From Streptomyces violascens (GTDB lineage Bacteria; Actinomycetota; Actinomycetes; Streptomycetales; Streptomycetaceae): a stretch of 64,000 bases of DNA. How positions within the stretch are numbered: the first letter of the stretch is position 1; the number at the start of each line of letters is the position of its first letter. Below are positions 35,122 to 42,707 of the stretch, piece after piece. The stretch lies in NCBI RefSeq assembly GCF_014649955.1, contig NZ_BMUA01000016.1, positions 62,001 through 126,000 on the forward strand, in the 5' to 3' direction. Below the pieces are notes generated by a model. That model saw only the letters and a program-made list of their open reading frames with translations. It searched no databases and was not told the origin of the DNA. The position numbers and the translations under genes are program-made.

Positions 35122-35460
35122 TCACCAGAGTTCCGGGTTGGCGGCGAGCTGGGCCCGGGCGGCCTCGACGAGGCCGCCCGGGGCGGCGGGCGCCTCGTCC
35201 GGGTGGCGTTCGGCCCACTTCGCGGCGTACGGACAGAGCGGCACGACCGGCACACCCTCGCGCGCGGCCAGGGCGTAGAACTCCCGCACCAGGGCGCCCG
35301 CGATGCCCTTGCCCTCGTACGCGGGCTCCACGACGGTGTGCACCGCGACCAGCGCGGCCGGCTCGGCGTCGAGGGTGAAGTAGGCGATGCGGCCCGCCAC
35401 TTCACCGCCCTCGAAGGCCGCGAGCAGCCCCCGGGAGCGGTCGTCTCGGATCTCTGCCAT
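35122..35460 (-). CDS. GNAT-family N-acetyltransferase (YjdJ-like)
   Basis: A 112-residue minimal acetyltransferase fold. The acetyl-CoA site is seen in VVEPAYEGKGIAGALVREF, followed by the ALAAREGVPVVPLCPYAAKWAERHP strand typical of the small YjdJ-like group. It lies 29 bases after panD and just ahead of the racemase gene. Small GNAT proteins are reported to assist PanD maturation or CoA-linked control in other bacteria (PanM/PanZ), but those are different subfamilies, so this is only a thought raised by position. Confidence 0.88.
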   Translation of the reverse strand: MAEIRDDRSRGLLAAFEGGEVAGRIAYFTLDAEPAALVAVHTVVEPAYEGKGIAGALVREFYALAAREGVPVVPLCPYAAKWAERHPDEAPAAPGGLVEAARAQLAANPELW

Positions 35461-35489
35461 GGTGCGGGTCCTCTTCGGTGGTGGCCGGT

Positions 35490-35918
35490 TCAGCTCTGGG
35501 CGGGAATCCGGGCGTGCGGGCTGCGCCGCTGGTCGCTGCCGGGGACCGGCGCCGAGGCGTCGGTGCCGAGCTCGACGATCCGGTTGTCCGCGTCCACGTG
35601 CACCACGCTGGGCTTCAGCGCGCGGGCCTCGGCGTCGTCGACCTGGGCGTAGCTGATGAGGATCACCAGGTCGCCGGGGTGCACGAGGTGGGCGGCGGCA
35701 CCGTTGATGCCGATGACGCCGGAGCCCCGCTCGCCCTCGATGACGTACGTCTCCAGGCGGTTGCCGTTGTCGATGTCGACGATGTGGACCAGCTCACCGG
35801 GCAGCAGGTCGGCCGCCTCCATGAGCTCGGCGTCCACGGTGACCGAGCCCACGTAGTGGAGGTCGGCCTGGGTCACGGTGGCACGGTGGATCTTGGACTT
35901 GAACATGGTGCGCAGCAT
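35490..35918 (-). CDS. panD: Aspartate 1-decarboxylase
   Basis: A 142-residue pyruvoyl enzyme making beta-alanine for pantothenate and CoA. The self-cleavage site is Gly24-Ser25 in YVGSVTVD; Lys9 (SKIHRATV), the Tyr in the ETYVIEGERGSG strand and GAAAHLVHPGD are conserved. The C-terminal 20 residues are a variable tail. CAGGAG lies nine bases before the ATG at 35918; the ATG at 35906 is a weaker alternative. First gene of a three-gene unit with the GNAT and racemase genes. Confidence 0.97.
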   Translation of the reverse strand: MLRTMFKSKIHRATVTQADLHYVGSVTVDAELMEAADLLPGELVHIVDIDNGNRLETYVIEGERGSGVIGINGAAAHLVHPGDLVILISYAQVDDAEARALKPSVVHVDADNRIVELGTDASAPVPGSDQRRSPHARIPAQS

Positions 35919-36074
35919 CGCGTCACACTCCTGCCGGACAGAGGGTCGCGGCCCCGGGCGGGGTACGCGCCAATGTCTGACAGGGTACGACTCCGGATCA
36001 TCGGGCGTGGAGGCGCCCGGCTGTTGGACGGGTGGCTCAGCAAGGACGACGGCGCGCTTGGGCGGTCGACCGCC

Positions 36075-36599
36075 TCAGTCGAACGTCTCGACCTCGGCCT
36101 GTTCCCTGGCCCGGCGGCCGACCACGGCGGCGGCCGCGACCGCGCTGGCGAGGAAGGCGAGCGCGACGGTCCAGGGCTGGTCGAGTACGTGGTCCGTGGC
36201 GTGGTCGAGAGAGTAGCGGCCCGCGCCCGCGAGGCCGATCGCGGCGGCGGTGAAGCCGAGGAACGCCGGGTATTCGAAGCCGCCGCCCGCGGCGAAGAAT
36301 CCGGCCGGGGCGTGCACGGAGACCGCGCCCGCCATGGCTCCGGCCGCCGCGGCCCCGGCGGCCGGGGTGGCGAGGCCGACGGCCAGCAGGGCGCCGCCGC
36401 CCATCTCGCCGAGCCCGGCGGCGATGGCGCTCTGCTTGCCGGGCCGGAACCCCATCTTTTCCATGGAGGCGGCCGTGCCTTCGAGTCCGGCGCCGCCGAA
36501 GCAGCCGAAGAGCTTCTGGGCACCGTGCGCCACGAGTACCGCGCCGGTACCGGCCCGCAGCACGAGCAGTCCGAGGTCGCGTCGGTTGAGGCAGGTCAT
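36075..36599 (-). CDS. DoxX-family membrane protein
   Basis: A 174-residue membrane protein with four helices. LVLRAGTGAVLVAHGAQKLFGCFGG is the DoxX opening, and GLGEMGGGALLAVGLATP the second motif. DoxX proteins of actinobacteria have been linked to thiol-oxidative stress and quinone-related electron flow, but the activity here is not known. GGAG precedes the ATG at 36599. Single-gene unit. Confidence 0.9.
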   Translation of the reverse strand: MTCLNRRDLGLLVLRAGTGAVLVAHGAQKLFGCFGGAGLEGTAASMEKMGFRPGKQSAIAAGLGEMGGGALLAVGLATPAAGAAAAGAMAGAVSVHAPAGFFAAGGGFEYPAFLGFTAAAIGLAGAGRYSLDHATDHVLDQPWTVALAFLASAVAAAAVVGRRAREQAEVETFD

Positions 36600-36710
36600 G
36601 GCTTCTCCCGGAGCGTGGGGCGATGGGCTCGGGATCCACTCTCCGGGGCGCGGGGTGCCGACCCGCAGCGTTGCTGGGCCGTACGGGTCACGGGGGCGGC
36701 AGGCGCGCCC

Positions 36711-37652
36711 TCAGCGGCCCGCTTCGCCCTGCGCTATCTCGATCCCGCCGTGCAGGTCCGCCGCCGCCTCGATCGCCGAGGCCGCCGAGACGCACAGGCA
36801 GCCCAACAGGACGGCCGCTATCAGGCGGGCTCCGTGCGAGCGGGGCAGCCGGGGCGCGGGGCGGCGGTCGAGCAGGGCCGCGACCCTGCGCGGCACCGGC
36901 CCCGCCGTCGCGGCGAGCACCGCGCGAGGCCGGGCCCGGCCGGGTGCGGCGGCGCGGGAGGCGAGGGCGGCGCGGCCGATCGCGCGCGCGGCGAGCCTGC
37001 GGTCGCCAACGGCCCCGGCGGCGTACTCGTCGGCCGTCCGCTCCAGGGCGAAGGCGAGGGGCGCGCGCAGCGAACGCAGTGCCGGGTGACAGTGCCCCGC
37101 GAGTTCGGCGGCGGCCAGGAACAGGTGGTGGCGGCCGACGAGGTGGGCCCGCTCGTGGGCGAACAGGGCCTCGCGCTCGGCCGGTTCCAGGGCGCGCAGC
37201 ATTCCGGTGGTGACGACGATCCGCCCGGGGCGGCCGGGCAGCGCGTAGGCGTCGGGGCTGGCGTCGCGCAGCACGGCGAGCTCACCGGCATCGGGCCCCA
37301 ACTGGCCGCGGGCGGCGCGCAGTTCGGCGAGATGGCGCCGCGCGGTGCGCACCAGGGCGACCCCGGAGGCGGCGACGAGACCGGCCGCGACGGCAGCGGC
37401 GGGTATGGCGAGCCAGGCCGGGAGCGCGTCCAGCGGGGCCGTCAGGTTTTCGAGGGAGGCGAAGAAGGGCAGCCGGAGCGCCCCGGCCAGCGCGATCAGC
37501 CCCAGCGCGGCGGTCGAGCAGGCGGCGAGGCCGGTGGCCGCGGCGGCAAGGAGCCAGGCGGCCGGGCGGGGCGGCAGCGCCTCGGCGAGCCGGCGCGCGG
37601 CGGGCACCGCGAGGAACGGCACGAGCAGCGGGATCCACACCGAGAAGATCAT
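36711..37652 (-). CDS. M56/BlaR1-like membrane metallopeptidase
   Basis: A 313-residue zinc peptidase with about four membrane helices. The HExxH zinc motif appears as HERAH in LFAHERAHLVGRHH, with a downstream Glu in the TADEYAAG segment as a likely third ligand. No penicillin-sensor domain is present. It overlaps the BlaI gene by ATGA (37649-37652), the standard BlaI/M56 pairing in which the peptidase inactivates the repressor in response to an envelope signal. Confidence 0.92.
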   Translation of the reverse strand: MIFSVWIPLLVPFLAVPAARRLAEALPPRPAAWLLAAAATGLAACSTAALGLIALAGALRLPFFASLENLTAPLDALPAWLAIPAAAVAAGLVAASGVALVRTARRHLAELRAARGQLGPDAGELAVLRDASPDAYALPGRPGRIVVTTGMLRALEPAEREALFAHERAHLVGRHHLFLAAAELAGHCHPALRSLRAPLAFALERTADEYAAGAVGDRRLAARAIGRAALASRAAAPGRARPRAVLAATAGPVPRRVAALLDRRPAPRLPRSHGARLIAAVLLGCLCVSAASAIEAAADLHGGIEIAQGEAGR

Positions 37653-38044
37653 CGTCCGTCGCTCCCGGAGTCTTCCAGGAGGGAGCGAAGCAGCTGCTCG
37701 TCCTCGTCGCTGAGCTGGGAGACGAACCGGGCGAGCACCGTCGAGCGGTCTTCCTCCTTCGCCAGCTCGGTGTGCATGCGGCGGGCGGTCAGCCCCGGCG
37801 CGTCCTCCGTCGGGGTGTACGCGTAGCCGCGCCCCGCCCGCTGGCGGGTGACCGCGCCCTTGTCGTGCAGGCGGGTCAGGATCGTGGTCACGGTGGTGCG
37901 GGCCAGCCTGCCGCCGAGGGCGGCCTGGACCTCGCCCGGGGTGAGCGGTGCCTCGGCGGCCCAGAGCGCGGCGAGGACTCCGGCCTCCAGTTCACCCGCG
38001 GGGCGTCGTGCGTCCCCGTGCCCGACGTCTCCCGTGGCTGTCAT
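37649..38044 (-). CDS. BlaI/MecI/CopY-family repressor
   Basis: A 131-residue winged-helix repressor. The DNA-binding half has LTPGEVQAALGGRLARTTVTTILTRLHDKGAVTRQRAGRGYAYTP; the C-terminal helices provide dimerisation and the cleavage site for the partner peptidase. Tandem TACA/TGTA dyads lie 24-60 bases upstream of the ATG, between this gene and the divergent DedA gene, consistent with autoregulation and possible control of DedA. Confidence 0.94.
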   Translation of the reverse strand: MTATGDVGHGDARRPAGELEAGVLAALWAAEAPLTPGEVQAALGGRLARTTVTTILTRLHDKGAVTRQRAGRGYAYTPTEDAPGLTARRMHTELAKEEDRSTVLARFVSQLSDEDEQLLRSLLEDSGSDGR

Positions 38045-38067
38045 GGAACACTCCTCCCGCTTCATTC

Positions 38068-38104
38068 GTCTACAGTGCCGTAGACCGTCTACATCACTGT
38101 AGTC
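38068..38104. promoter_or_regulatory. Tandem BlaI-type operators
   Basis: GTCTAC-AGTGCC-GTAGAC (38068-38085) and CTACA-TCAC-TGTAG (38089-38102, extended to 38087-38104) are two dyads whose centres are 19 bp apart. The TACA...TGTA core is the recognised BlaI/MecI family site. Confidence 0.75.
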
Positions 38105-38167
38105 AGCCGGGCCGTGCGCATCCGCAGGACGAGCGGCCCGACCACCATTATGGGAGGGCCCACTGAC

Positions 38168-38842
38168 ATGGCAGTCGCACCCCTGTTCGCAGCCTCGGCC
38201 CCACAGGCCGTGAACGTCCTCGACGCGGGCTCGCTGCTGTCCGCGTTCGGCGCGCTCGGCATCGCCGTGGTGCTCTTCGCCGAGACCGGCCTCCTCGTCG
38301 GCTTCCTCCTTCCCGGCGACTCCCTGCTCTTCACCGCGGGCCTGCTGTGCGTGCCCGGCGGCAACGGACCGGTGTCGCTCTCGCTGCCGCAGGTCCTGAT
38401 CTGCTCGGTGGCGGGCGCTCTGGTGGGCGCGCAGGTGGGCTACTGGATCGGCCGCCGCGGCGGCCGCACCCTGCTGGCCCGCAGCAAGTCCCGCAAGCTG
38501 CACGAGGGGGCGGCCCGCGCCGAGGAGCTGCTCGCCAAGTACGGGCACGCGAAGGCGATCGTCCTCGCACGCTTCGTGCCGATCGTCCGCACGGTGCTCA
38601 ACCCGCTCGCGGGCGTACTCGGCGTGCCGGCCCGGGTCTTCGCCCTCTGGCAGATCGTCGGCGGCCTCGTGTGGACCTGCGCGCTGGTGCTCGGCGGCTA
38701 CGCGCTCGGCTCGTCCGTGCCGAACATCGACCGCTATCTGCTGCCGCTCGTCGCACTGGTCGTGGCCGTCTCGCTCACGCCCGTCGCCCTGGAGATCCTG
38801 CGCGCCCGCCGCGCCCGTACGGCCACCGAGGATCCGCGCTGA
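38168..38842 (+). CDS. DedA-family membrane protein
   Basis: A 224-residue membrane protein of the DedA/SNARE-associated family, predicted to flip or carry undecaprenyl phosphate or phospholipid. The conserved pieces are FAETGLLVGFLLPGDSLLFTAG, GYWIGRRGG, and LARFVPIVRTVLNPLAGVLG, the last containing the essential R-x2-P-x-R-like motif. ATG at 38168; GGGAGGG lies nine bases upstream. Divergent from BlaI and possibly sharing its operators. Followed 43 bases later by a PAP2 phosphatase, a functionally sensible partner for undecaprenyl recycling. Confidence 0.9.
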   Translation: MAVAPLFAASAPQAVNVLDAGSLLSAFGALGIAVVLFAETGLLVGFLLPGDSLLFTAGLLCVPGGNGPVSLSLPQVLICSVAGALVGAQVGYWIGRRGGRTLLARSKSRKLHEGAARAEELLAKYGHAKAIVLARFVPIVRTVLNPLAGVLGVPARVFALWQIVGGLVWTCALVLGGYALGSSVPNIDRYLLPLVALVVAVSLTPVALEILRARRARTATEDPR

Positions 38843-38885
38843 TGTCTGCCGACGACAACCGGCCGCGGCCACCGGTGACCGCTCG

Positions 38886-39563
38886 ATGAGTCCGGCGCGG
38901 CGCACGGGCGCGGCGGCCTGCGTGCTGCTTCTCCTGTTCGTGCTGCTCACGGTGCTCGTCGCCGTACGCCACGGGGCGCCGCTGCCGGGCGACGAGGCCC
39001 TGCACCGCTGGCCGATCGATCACCGCCCGCCGGTCGCCGTGGCCACCGCCCGCGCTGTCACGGCGACCGGCTCCGGCGCGCTCCCCTACGCCCTGGCCGT
39101 CGTCGCGGGTCTGATCGCGGGCCGCGACAAACGACAGCGCCTGTACGCGGCGGCCGGCGCGCTCGCGGTGCTCCTCCTCGGCCAGGCCGTGCGGTACGGC
39201 CTGATGTCGGCCGTCGCCCGCCCTCGCCCGTCCGCCCTCGACTGGGCGACCACGGCCTCGGGCCACTCCTTCCCCTCGGGTCACGCCACCACCAGCGCGC
39301 TCACGGCCGGACTGCTCGTGTGGGCGCTGGCGACCCGCACCGCGGCCGCCCGCCCCGCGGCTGCCCTGCTGCTGCTCTGGGCGGCCGCCGTCGGGCTCTC
39401 CCGGATCTACCTCGGAGTGCACTGGGCGAGCGACGTCCTGGGCGGCTGGCTCCTCGCCTCCCTCTGGCTGTGCCTCGCGGTCCTGGCCACGGCCCCTCTC
39501 GTACGCGCGCATGGAGCAGACCCCGCCCCCGATCCCGACCGGCCGGCGGACCAACTCCCTTGA
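38886..39563 (+). CDS. PAP2-family membrane phosphatase
   Basis: A 225-residue membrane phosphatase with five or six helices. The three active-site motifs are visible: ARPRP (of K/R-x6-RP), SGHSFPSGHA and SRIYLGVHWASDVLGG with its histidine and aspartate. Likely acts on undecaprenyl pyrophosphate or phosphatidate at the outer face. Co-directional with DedA. Confidence 0.92.
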   Translation: MSPARRTGAAACVLLLLFVLLTVLVAVRHGAPLPGDEALHRWPIDHRPPVAVATARAVTATGSGALPYALAVVAGLIAGRDKRQRLYAAAGALAVLLLGQAVRYGLMSAVARPRPSALDWATTASGHSFPSGHATTSALTAGLLVWALATRTAAARPAAALLLLWAAAVGLSRIYLGVHWASDVLGGWLLASLWLCLAVLATAPLVRAHGADPAPDPDRPADQLP

Positions 39564-39633
39564 TCCGCGATCCACTTGAGGGGTGACCACGAAACCCCGC
39601 ACCAACGGCCCCCCGTTCACGGGCATCCGGACC

Positions 39634-39834
39634 TCAGCAGGCGGCCATGCAGATCCCGCAGTAGCGGTCGGCGTTGGTCAGGTCCGGCTTCTGCGGAGTC
39701 GCCGCCTCCTGGCGGGCGAGACTGCGACCGCACAGGGTGGTGGGGTCGTCGGTGCTCATCACGTGCCACAGGAGAGCGCCGCGGTCCTCCGCGCCCGCCC
39801 GGTCGAGAACCGCTTCCGCTCGCAGTTCGCGCAT
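39634..39834 (-). CDS. Small Cys-containing protein, predicted zinc-binding
   Basis: A 66-residue protein found widely in Streptomyces by my recollection, function unknown. Key features are LWHVMSTDDPTTLCGRSLA and a C-terminal YCGICMAAC, giving one His and four or five Cys that could bind zinc. The hydrophilic middle links the two. GGAGGGAG six bases before ATG 39834 makes a strong start. It converges with PAP2. The domain is shorter than a standard zinc ribbon. Confidence 0.75.
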   Translation of the reverse strand: MRELRAEAVLDRAGAEDRGALLWHVMSTDDPTTLCGRSLARQEAATPQKPDLTNADRYCGICMAAC

Positions 39835-40181
39835 GGTGTGCTCCCTCCGCCCCGGAACCGCGCCGGGGCCGCTTTCCGCTCCGAGTGCCGCGGCCGCCGT
39901 TGTTCGCGGCCGGGCGGAGCCGGCGCACCCTCGCACCGGCCGACCCGGCCGGGGCCCGCTTCCCTGTTCCGAGCAGACCCCGGGGGCCGTGCGCCCGCCT
40001 CCCGACGCCGCCCGAACCGCCCCGCCGCATCCGGCGTGTTGCACTTGACGGCATACATCACCGCAGGATGCGACGGTCAGGCCGGTTCCGGGCAAAATGC
40101 GGAACCCGGCGCCCGATCGAGTGATCACGACAGGGGCGCCGTCAACTGCGCACCCCTTATGCGGTCTTGACACGCCTCGTA
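39835..40181. other. Intergenic region with no confident gene
   Basis: 346 bases between the small Cys protein start and the deacetylase stop. One hairpin, GGTTCCG paired with CGGAACC (40084-40106), may end the deacetylase transcript. Frames open on both strands are antisense-style GC frames without start sites. Confidence 0.5.
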
Positions 40182-41396
40182 TCAGGCCGCCTTGAAGTAG
40201 GCGTTCCAGCCGCCCGGGGGCGCCTGCCCCACCTGGAGGGCGCGGAGCCGGTCGAGCACCTTCGGGTCCTGCACATCGAGCCAGTCCGCGAACTGGCGGA
40301 ACGACACGAGTCGTACGTCCTCCTTGCCTGCCATCCCCTTCAGCGCTTCCTCGACGGCGTCCATGTAGATGCCGCCGTTCCACTCCTCGAAGTGGTTGCC
40401 GATGTAGAAGGGCGCGCGGTTCGTCTCGTACGCGCGCCTGAAGCCCGCCAGATACGAAGCGGTGGCCTGGGCCCGCCAGCCGGGATAGCGCGAAGGCATG
40501 CCTTTGGTGGTGTTCTTCGACTGGTTGGCGAGCATGTTGTAGTCCATCGACAGGACCTCGAAGGAATGCCCGGGGAACGGGATGCCCTGGAGCGGGAAGT
40601 CCCATACGCCCTCGCGCTTGTCCGGCCACCTCTGACGGCCGCCGGGCGACGAGGCGTCGTAGCGCCAGCCCCGCTCCTTGGCGGTGGGCAGCAGGTTCTC
40701 CTGGCCGAGCAGACACGGGGTGCGGCCGCCGACGAGTTCCTTGTGGTAGTCGAACGGCAGCGGGGCCTCGTCGGTCCAGCCGGTGTTGGTGCGCCATTCG
40801 GTGACGAAGGAGACCGCCTGGTCGATCTCGTTGTGCCACTGGGCGGCCGTCCAGTTGGCGACCGATCCCGAGCCGGCGCAGAAGTGGCCGTTGAAGTGCG
40901 TGCCGATCTCATGCCCCTCCGACCAGGCCTGCCGGGTGTACTTCAGCGTCTCCTTGACGTGCTCGTCGGTGAGGTAGCCGATGTCGGAGGCGCCGACGGG
41001 GTTGTTCGGCGGCTTGTAGAGGCTCTTCTTCGACTCGGGGAGCAGATAGAGGCCGGACAGGAAGAACGTCATGCCCGCGCCGTGGTTTCTGGCCAGTTCG
41101 AGGAAGCGCGGGAAGAGCCCGTTGCCGACCTCGCCCGCACCGTCCCAGGAGAAGATCACGAACTGCGGCGGAGTCTGGCCGGGTTCGAGCGGAACGGGCC
41201 CGTCGGGCTGGTTCGGCTGCTTGCCCGTGTCCGCCGTCGAACCGTCACCGATCAGCCTGGCCTGCGGCTTTGCTGGTTTCGCCGGGCCCGGTCCACGCAC
41301 CGGCTCACCCCCTGACGAGCCACACCCGGCGAGCCCCGCCGCGGTGACCGCCCCAAGCCCCGCGCCCAGCAATCCCCTTCGACTGATGCCTGGCAT
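40182..41396 (-). CDS. Tat-exported lipoprotein, polysaccharide deacetylase-like
   Basis: A 404-residue exported protein. The signal has a twin-arginine motif (SRRGLLGAG) and ends in a lipobox (LAGC), so it is a Tat lipoprotein. The domain is a divergent NodB fold: FVIFSWDGAGE in place of TFDDG, GHEIGTHFNGHFCAG as the metal-histidine motif, then DYNMLAN and FYIGNHFEEWNGG. Such proteins are common in actinobacteria; the deacetylase activity is inferred. ATG 41396 preceded by GGGAG. Not part of an operon. Confidence 0.88.
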   Translation of the reverse strand: MPGISRRGLLGAGLGAVTAAGLAGCGSSGGEPVRGPGPAKPAKPQARLIGDGSTADTGKQPNQPDGPVPLEPGQTPPQFVIFSWDGAGEVGNGLFPRFLELARNHGAGMTFFLSGLYLLPESKKSLYKPPNNPVGASDIGYLTDEHVKETLKYTRQAWSEGHEIGTHFNGHFCAGSGSVANWTAAQWHNEIDQAVSFVTEWRTNTGWTDEAPLPFDYHKELVGGRTPCLLGQENLLPTAKERGWRYDASSPGGRQRWPDKREGVWDFPLQGIPFPGHSFEVLSMDYNMLANQSKNTTKGMPSRYPGWRAQATASYLAGFRRAYETNRAPFYIGNHFEEWNGGIYMDAVEEALKGMAGKEDVRLVSFRQFADWLDVQDPKVLDRLRALQVGQAPPGGWNAYFKAA

Positions 41397-41434
41397 GCCT
41401 GCTCCCGTCACTCGTCGCACGGACCCCTGATGTG

Positions 41435-41450
41435 TAGACCGAATGGTCCA
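41435..41450. promoter_or_regulatory. Candidate operator dyad, deacetylase promoter
   Basis: TAGACC-GAAT-GGTCCA pairs with one mismatch, centred about 46 bases upstream of the deacetylase start. GACC/GGTC half-sites resemble TetR-family operators; no TetR gene is nearby. Confidence 0.35.
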
Positions 41451-41645
41451 GAATTAACCAGATATCCATACAAATTGAGCCGCCCGCCGCTCCACACAGC
41501 CCCCGGCATCACCACGCGTAACCACCTGGCAACTCAGCGTTCCCAGCCCACTCGAAAACGGCTTGAACGGCACCCCTCCCGCCTCGGCCGCATGCCCACT
41601 GCGCCTTACGTCAGACAAGTCGATCCCCTACCCATTCATGTCACC

Positions 41646-41675
41646 TTGACGATAACGAGAGGGGGTCCTATCGTC
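41646..41675 (+). promoter_or_regulatory. Housekeeping-type promoter overlapped by a dyad
   Basis: TTGACG, 17 bases, TATCGT: close to the sigma-70 consensus. GACGATA (41648-41654) and TATCGTC (41669-41675) form a perfect inverted repeat across both hexamers. The -10 ends 28 bases before the ATG of the SPFH gene. Confidence 0.7.
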
Positions 41676-41702
41676 GATCTGACGAAAAGAAAGGGGTCCG
41701 GC

Positions 41703-42707
41703 ATGGCCGACATCTCCAGGCGCTTCGGCTGGCGCCATCTGCGTTCCGCGCCCACCTCGCACATCCGGCACCACAAGAACGGCCGTCCCGCCCACGACGG
41801 GGTCGGCCTGAGCTTCTGGTTCCAGCCGCTCAGCGCCGCGCTGTCCGAAGTGCCGGTCAACGACCGGGAACTGGCCATGGCCTTCCACGCCCGTACCGCC
41901 GACTTCCAGGACGTCACGGTGCAGGCGACCGTGACGTACCGGATCAGCGAGCCGGGCAGCGCCGCCGACCGGCTCGACTTCTCGATCGACCCGGACACCG
42001 GGATCTGGCGCGGCGACCCCCTGGAGCAGTTGTCGACGCTGCTCACCGAGACGGCTCAGCAGCACGCCCTCGACGTGCTCGCGCGCACCGAACTCGCGGC
42101 CGCCCTGGCCGACGGTGTCGCCGCGGTACGGGAGCGGATCGCGGCCGGGCTCGCGGCGGAGTCCCGGCTGCCCGCGACCGGCATCGAGGTGGTGGCGGTA
42201 CGGGTCGTCGCGATCCGCCCCGAGCCCGAGGTGGAGCGCGCGCTGCGCACCCCGGCGCGCGAGCGGATCCAGCAGGAGGCGGACCGGGCTACGTACGAGC
42301 GGCGGGCGGTGGCGGTCGAGCGGGAGCGGACCATCGCCGAGAACGAGCTCGCCAGCCGCATCGAACTGGCCCGCCGCGAGGAGCAGTTGGTGGAGCAGCG
42401 CGGCACCAACACCCGGCGCGAGGCGGAGGAGGAAGCCGCGGCGGACGCGGTACGCACGGAGGCGGAGGCCGCCCGCACGGTACGGCTGGCCCAGGCCGAG
42501 GCCGAGGCGGCGCGCGTGTCGGGCGAGGCGAAGGCCGGGGCCCAGGCGGCCTGGCTCCAGGTGCACGGCGAGGCGGACGCGGCGACTCTGCACGCCCTGG
42601 CCGCGACGCGGCTGGCCGAGAACCTGCCCAGGATCGACAGCCTCACCCTCTCCCCCGACATGCTCACCACGCTGCTCGACCGGCTCGGCCGGGGTGAGCG
42701 GCCGTGA
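41703..42707 (+). CDS. SPFH/Band 7 domain protein
   Basis: A 334-residue protein. An SPFH domain (about 40-190, VTVQATVTYRISEPGSAADRL) is followed by a long charged coiled coil (about 195-290; Glu/Arg/Ala heptads), like flotillin and slipin proteins that scaffold membrane microdomains. No clear N-terminal membrane helix, so attachment would be peripheral. AAAGGGG precedes ATG 41703. It overlaps the following NAD-kinase-like gene by four bases (GTGA). Confidence 0.9.
   Translation: MADISRRFGWRHLRSAPTSHIRHHKNGRPAHDGVGLSFWFQPLSAALSEVPVNDRELAMAFHARTADFQDVTVQATVTYRISEPGSAADRLDFSIDPDTGIWRGDPLEQLSTLLTETAQQHALDVLARTELAAALADGVAAVRERIAAGLAAESRLPATGIEVVAVRVVAIRPEPEVERALRTPARERIQQEADRATYERRAVAVERERTIAENELASRIELARREEQLVEQRGTNTRREAEEEAAADAVRTEAEAARTVRLAQAEAEAARVSGEAKAGAQAAWLQVHGEADAATLHALAATRLAENLPRIDSLTLSPDMLTTLLDRLGRGERP

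Larger units (their letters stand above)
41397..41702. other. Divergent intergenic region
   Basis: 305 bases between the deacetylase and SPFH genes. It holds the TetR-like dyad at 41435 next to the deacetylase start, an AT-rich block (41440-41480), and the SPFH promoter. No gene is seen. Confidence 0.6.

Noticed and set aside
39759..40061. A 100-codon minus-strand frame overlapping the small Cys protein gene
   Set aside because: It has no ribosome site, is Arg/Gly/Pro-rich, and overlaps a better-supported gene in another frame.
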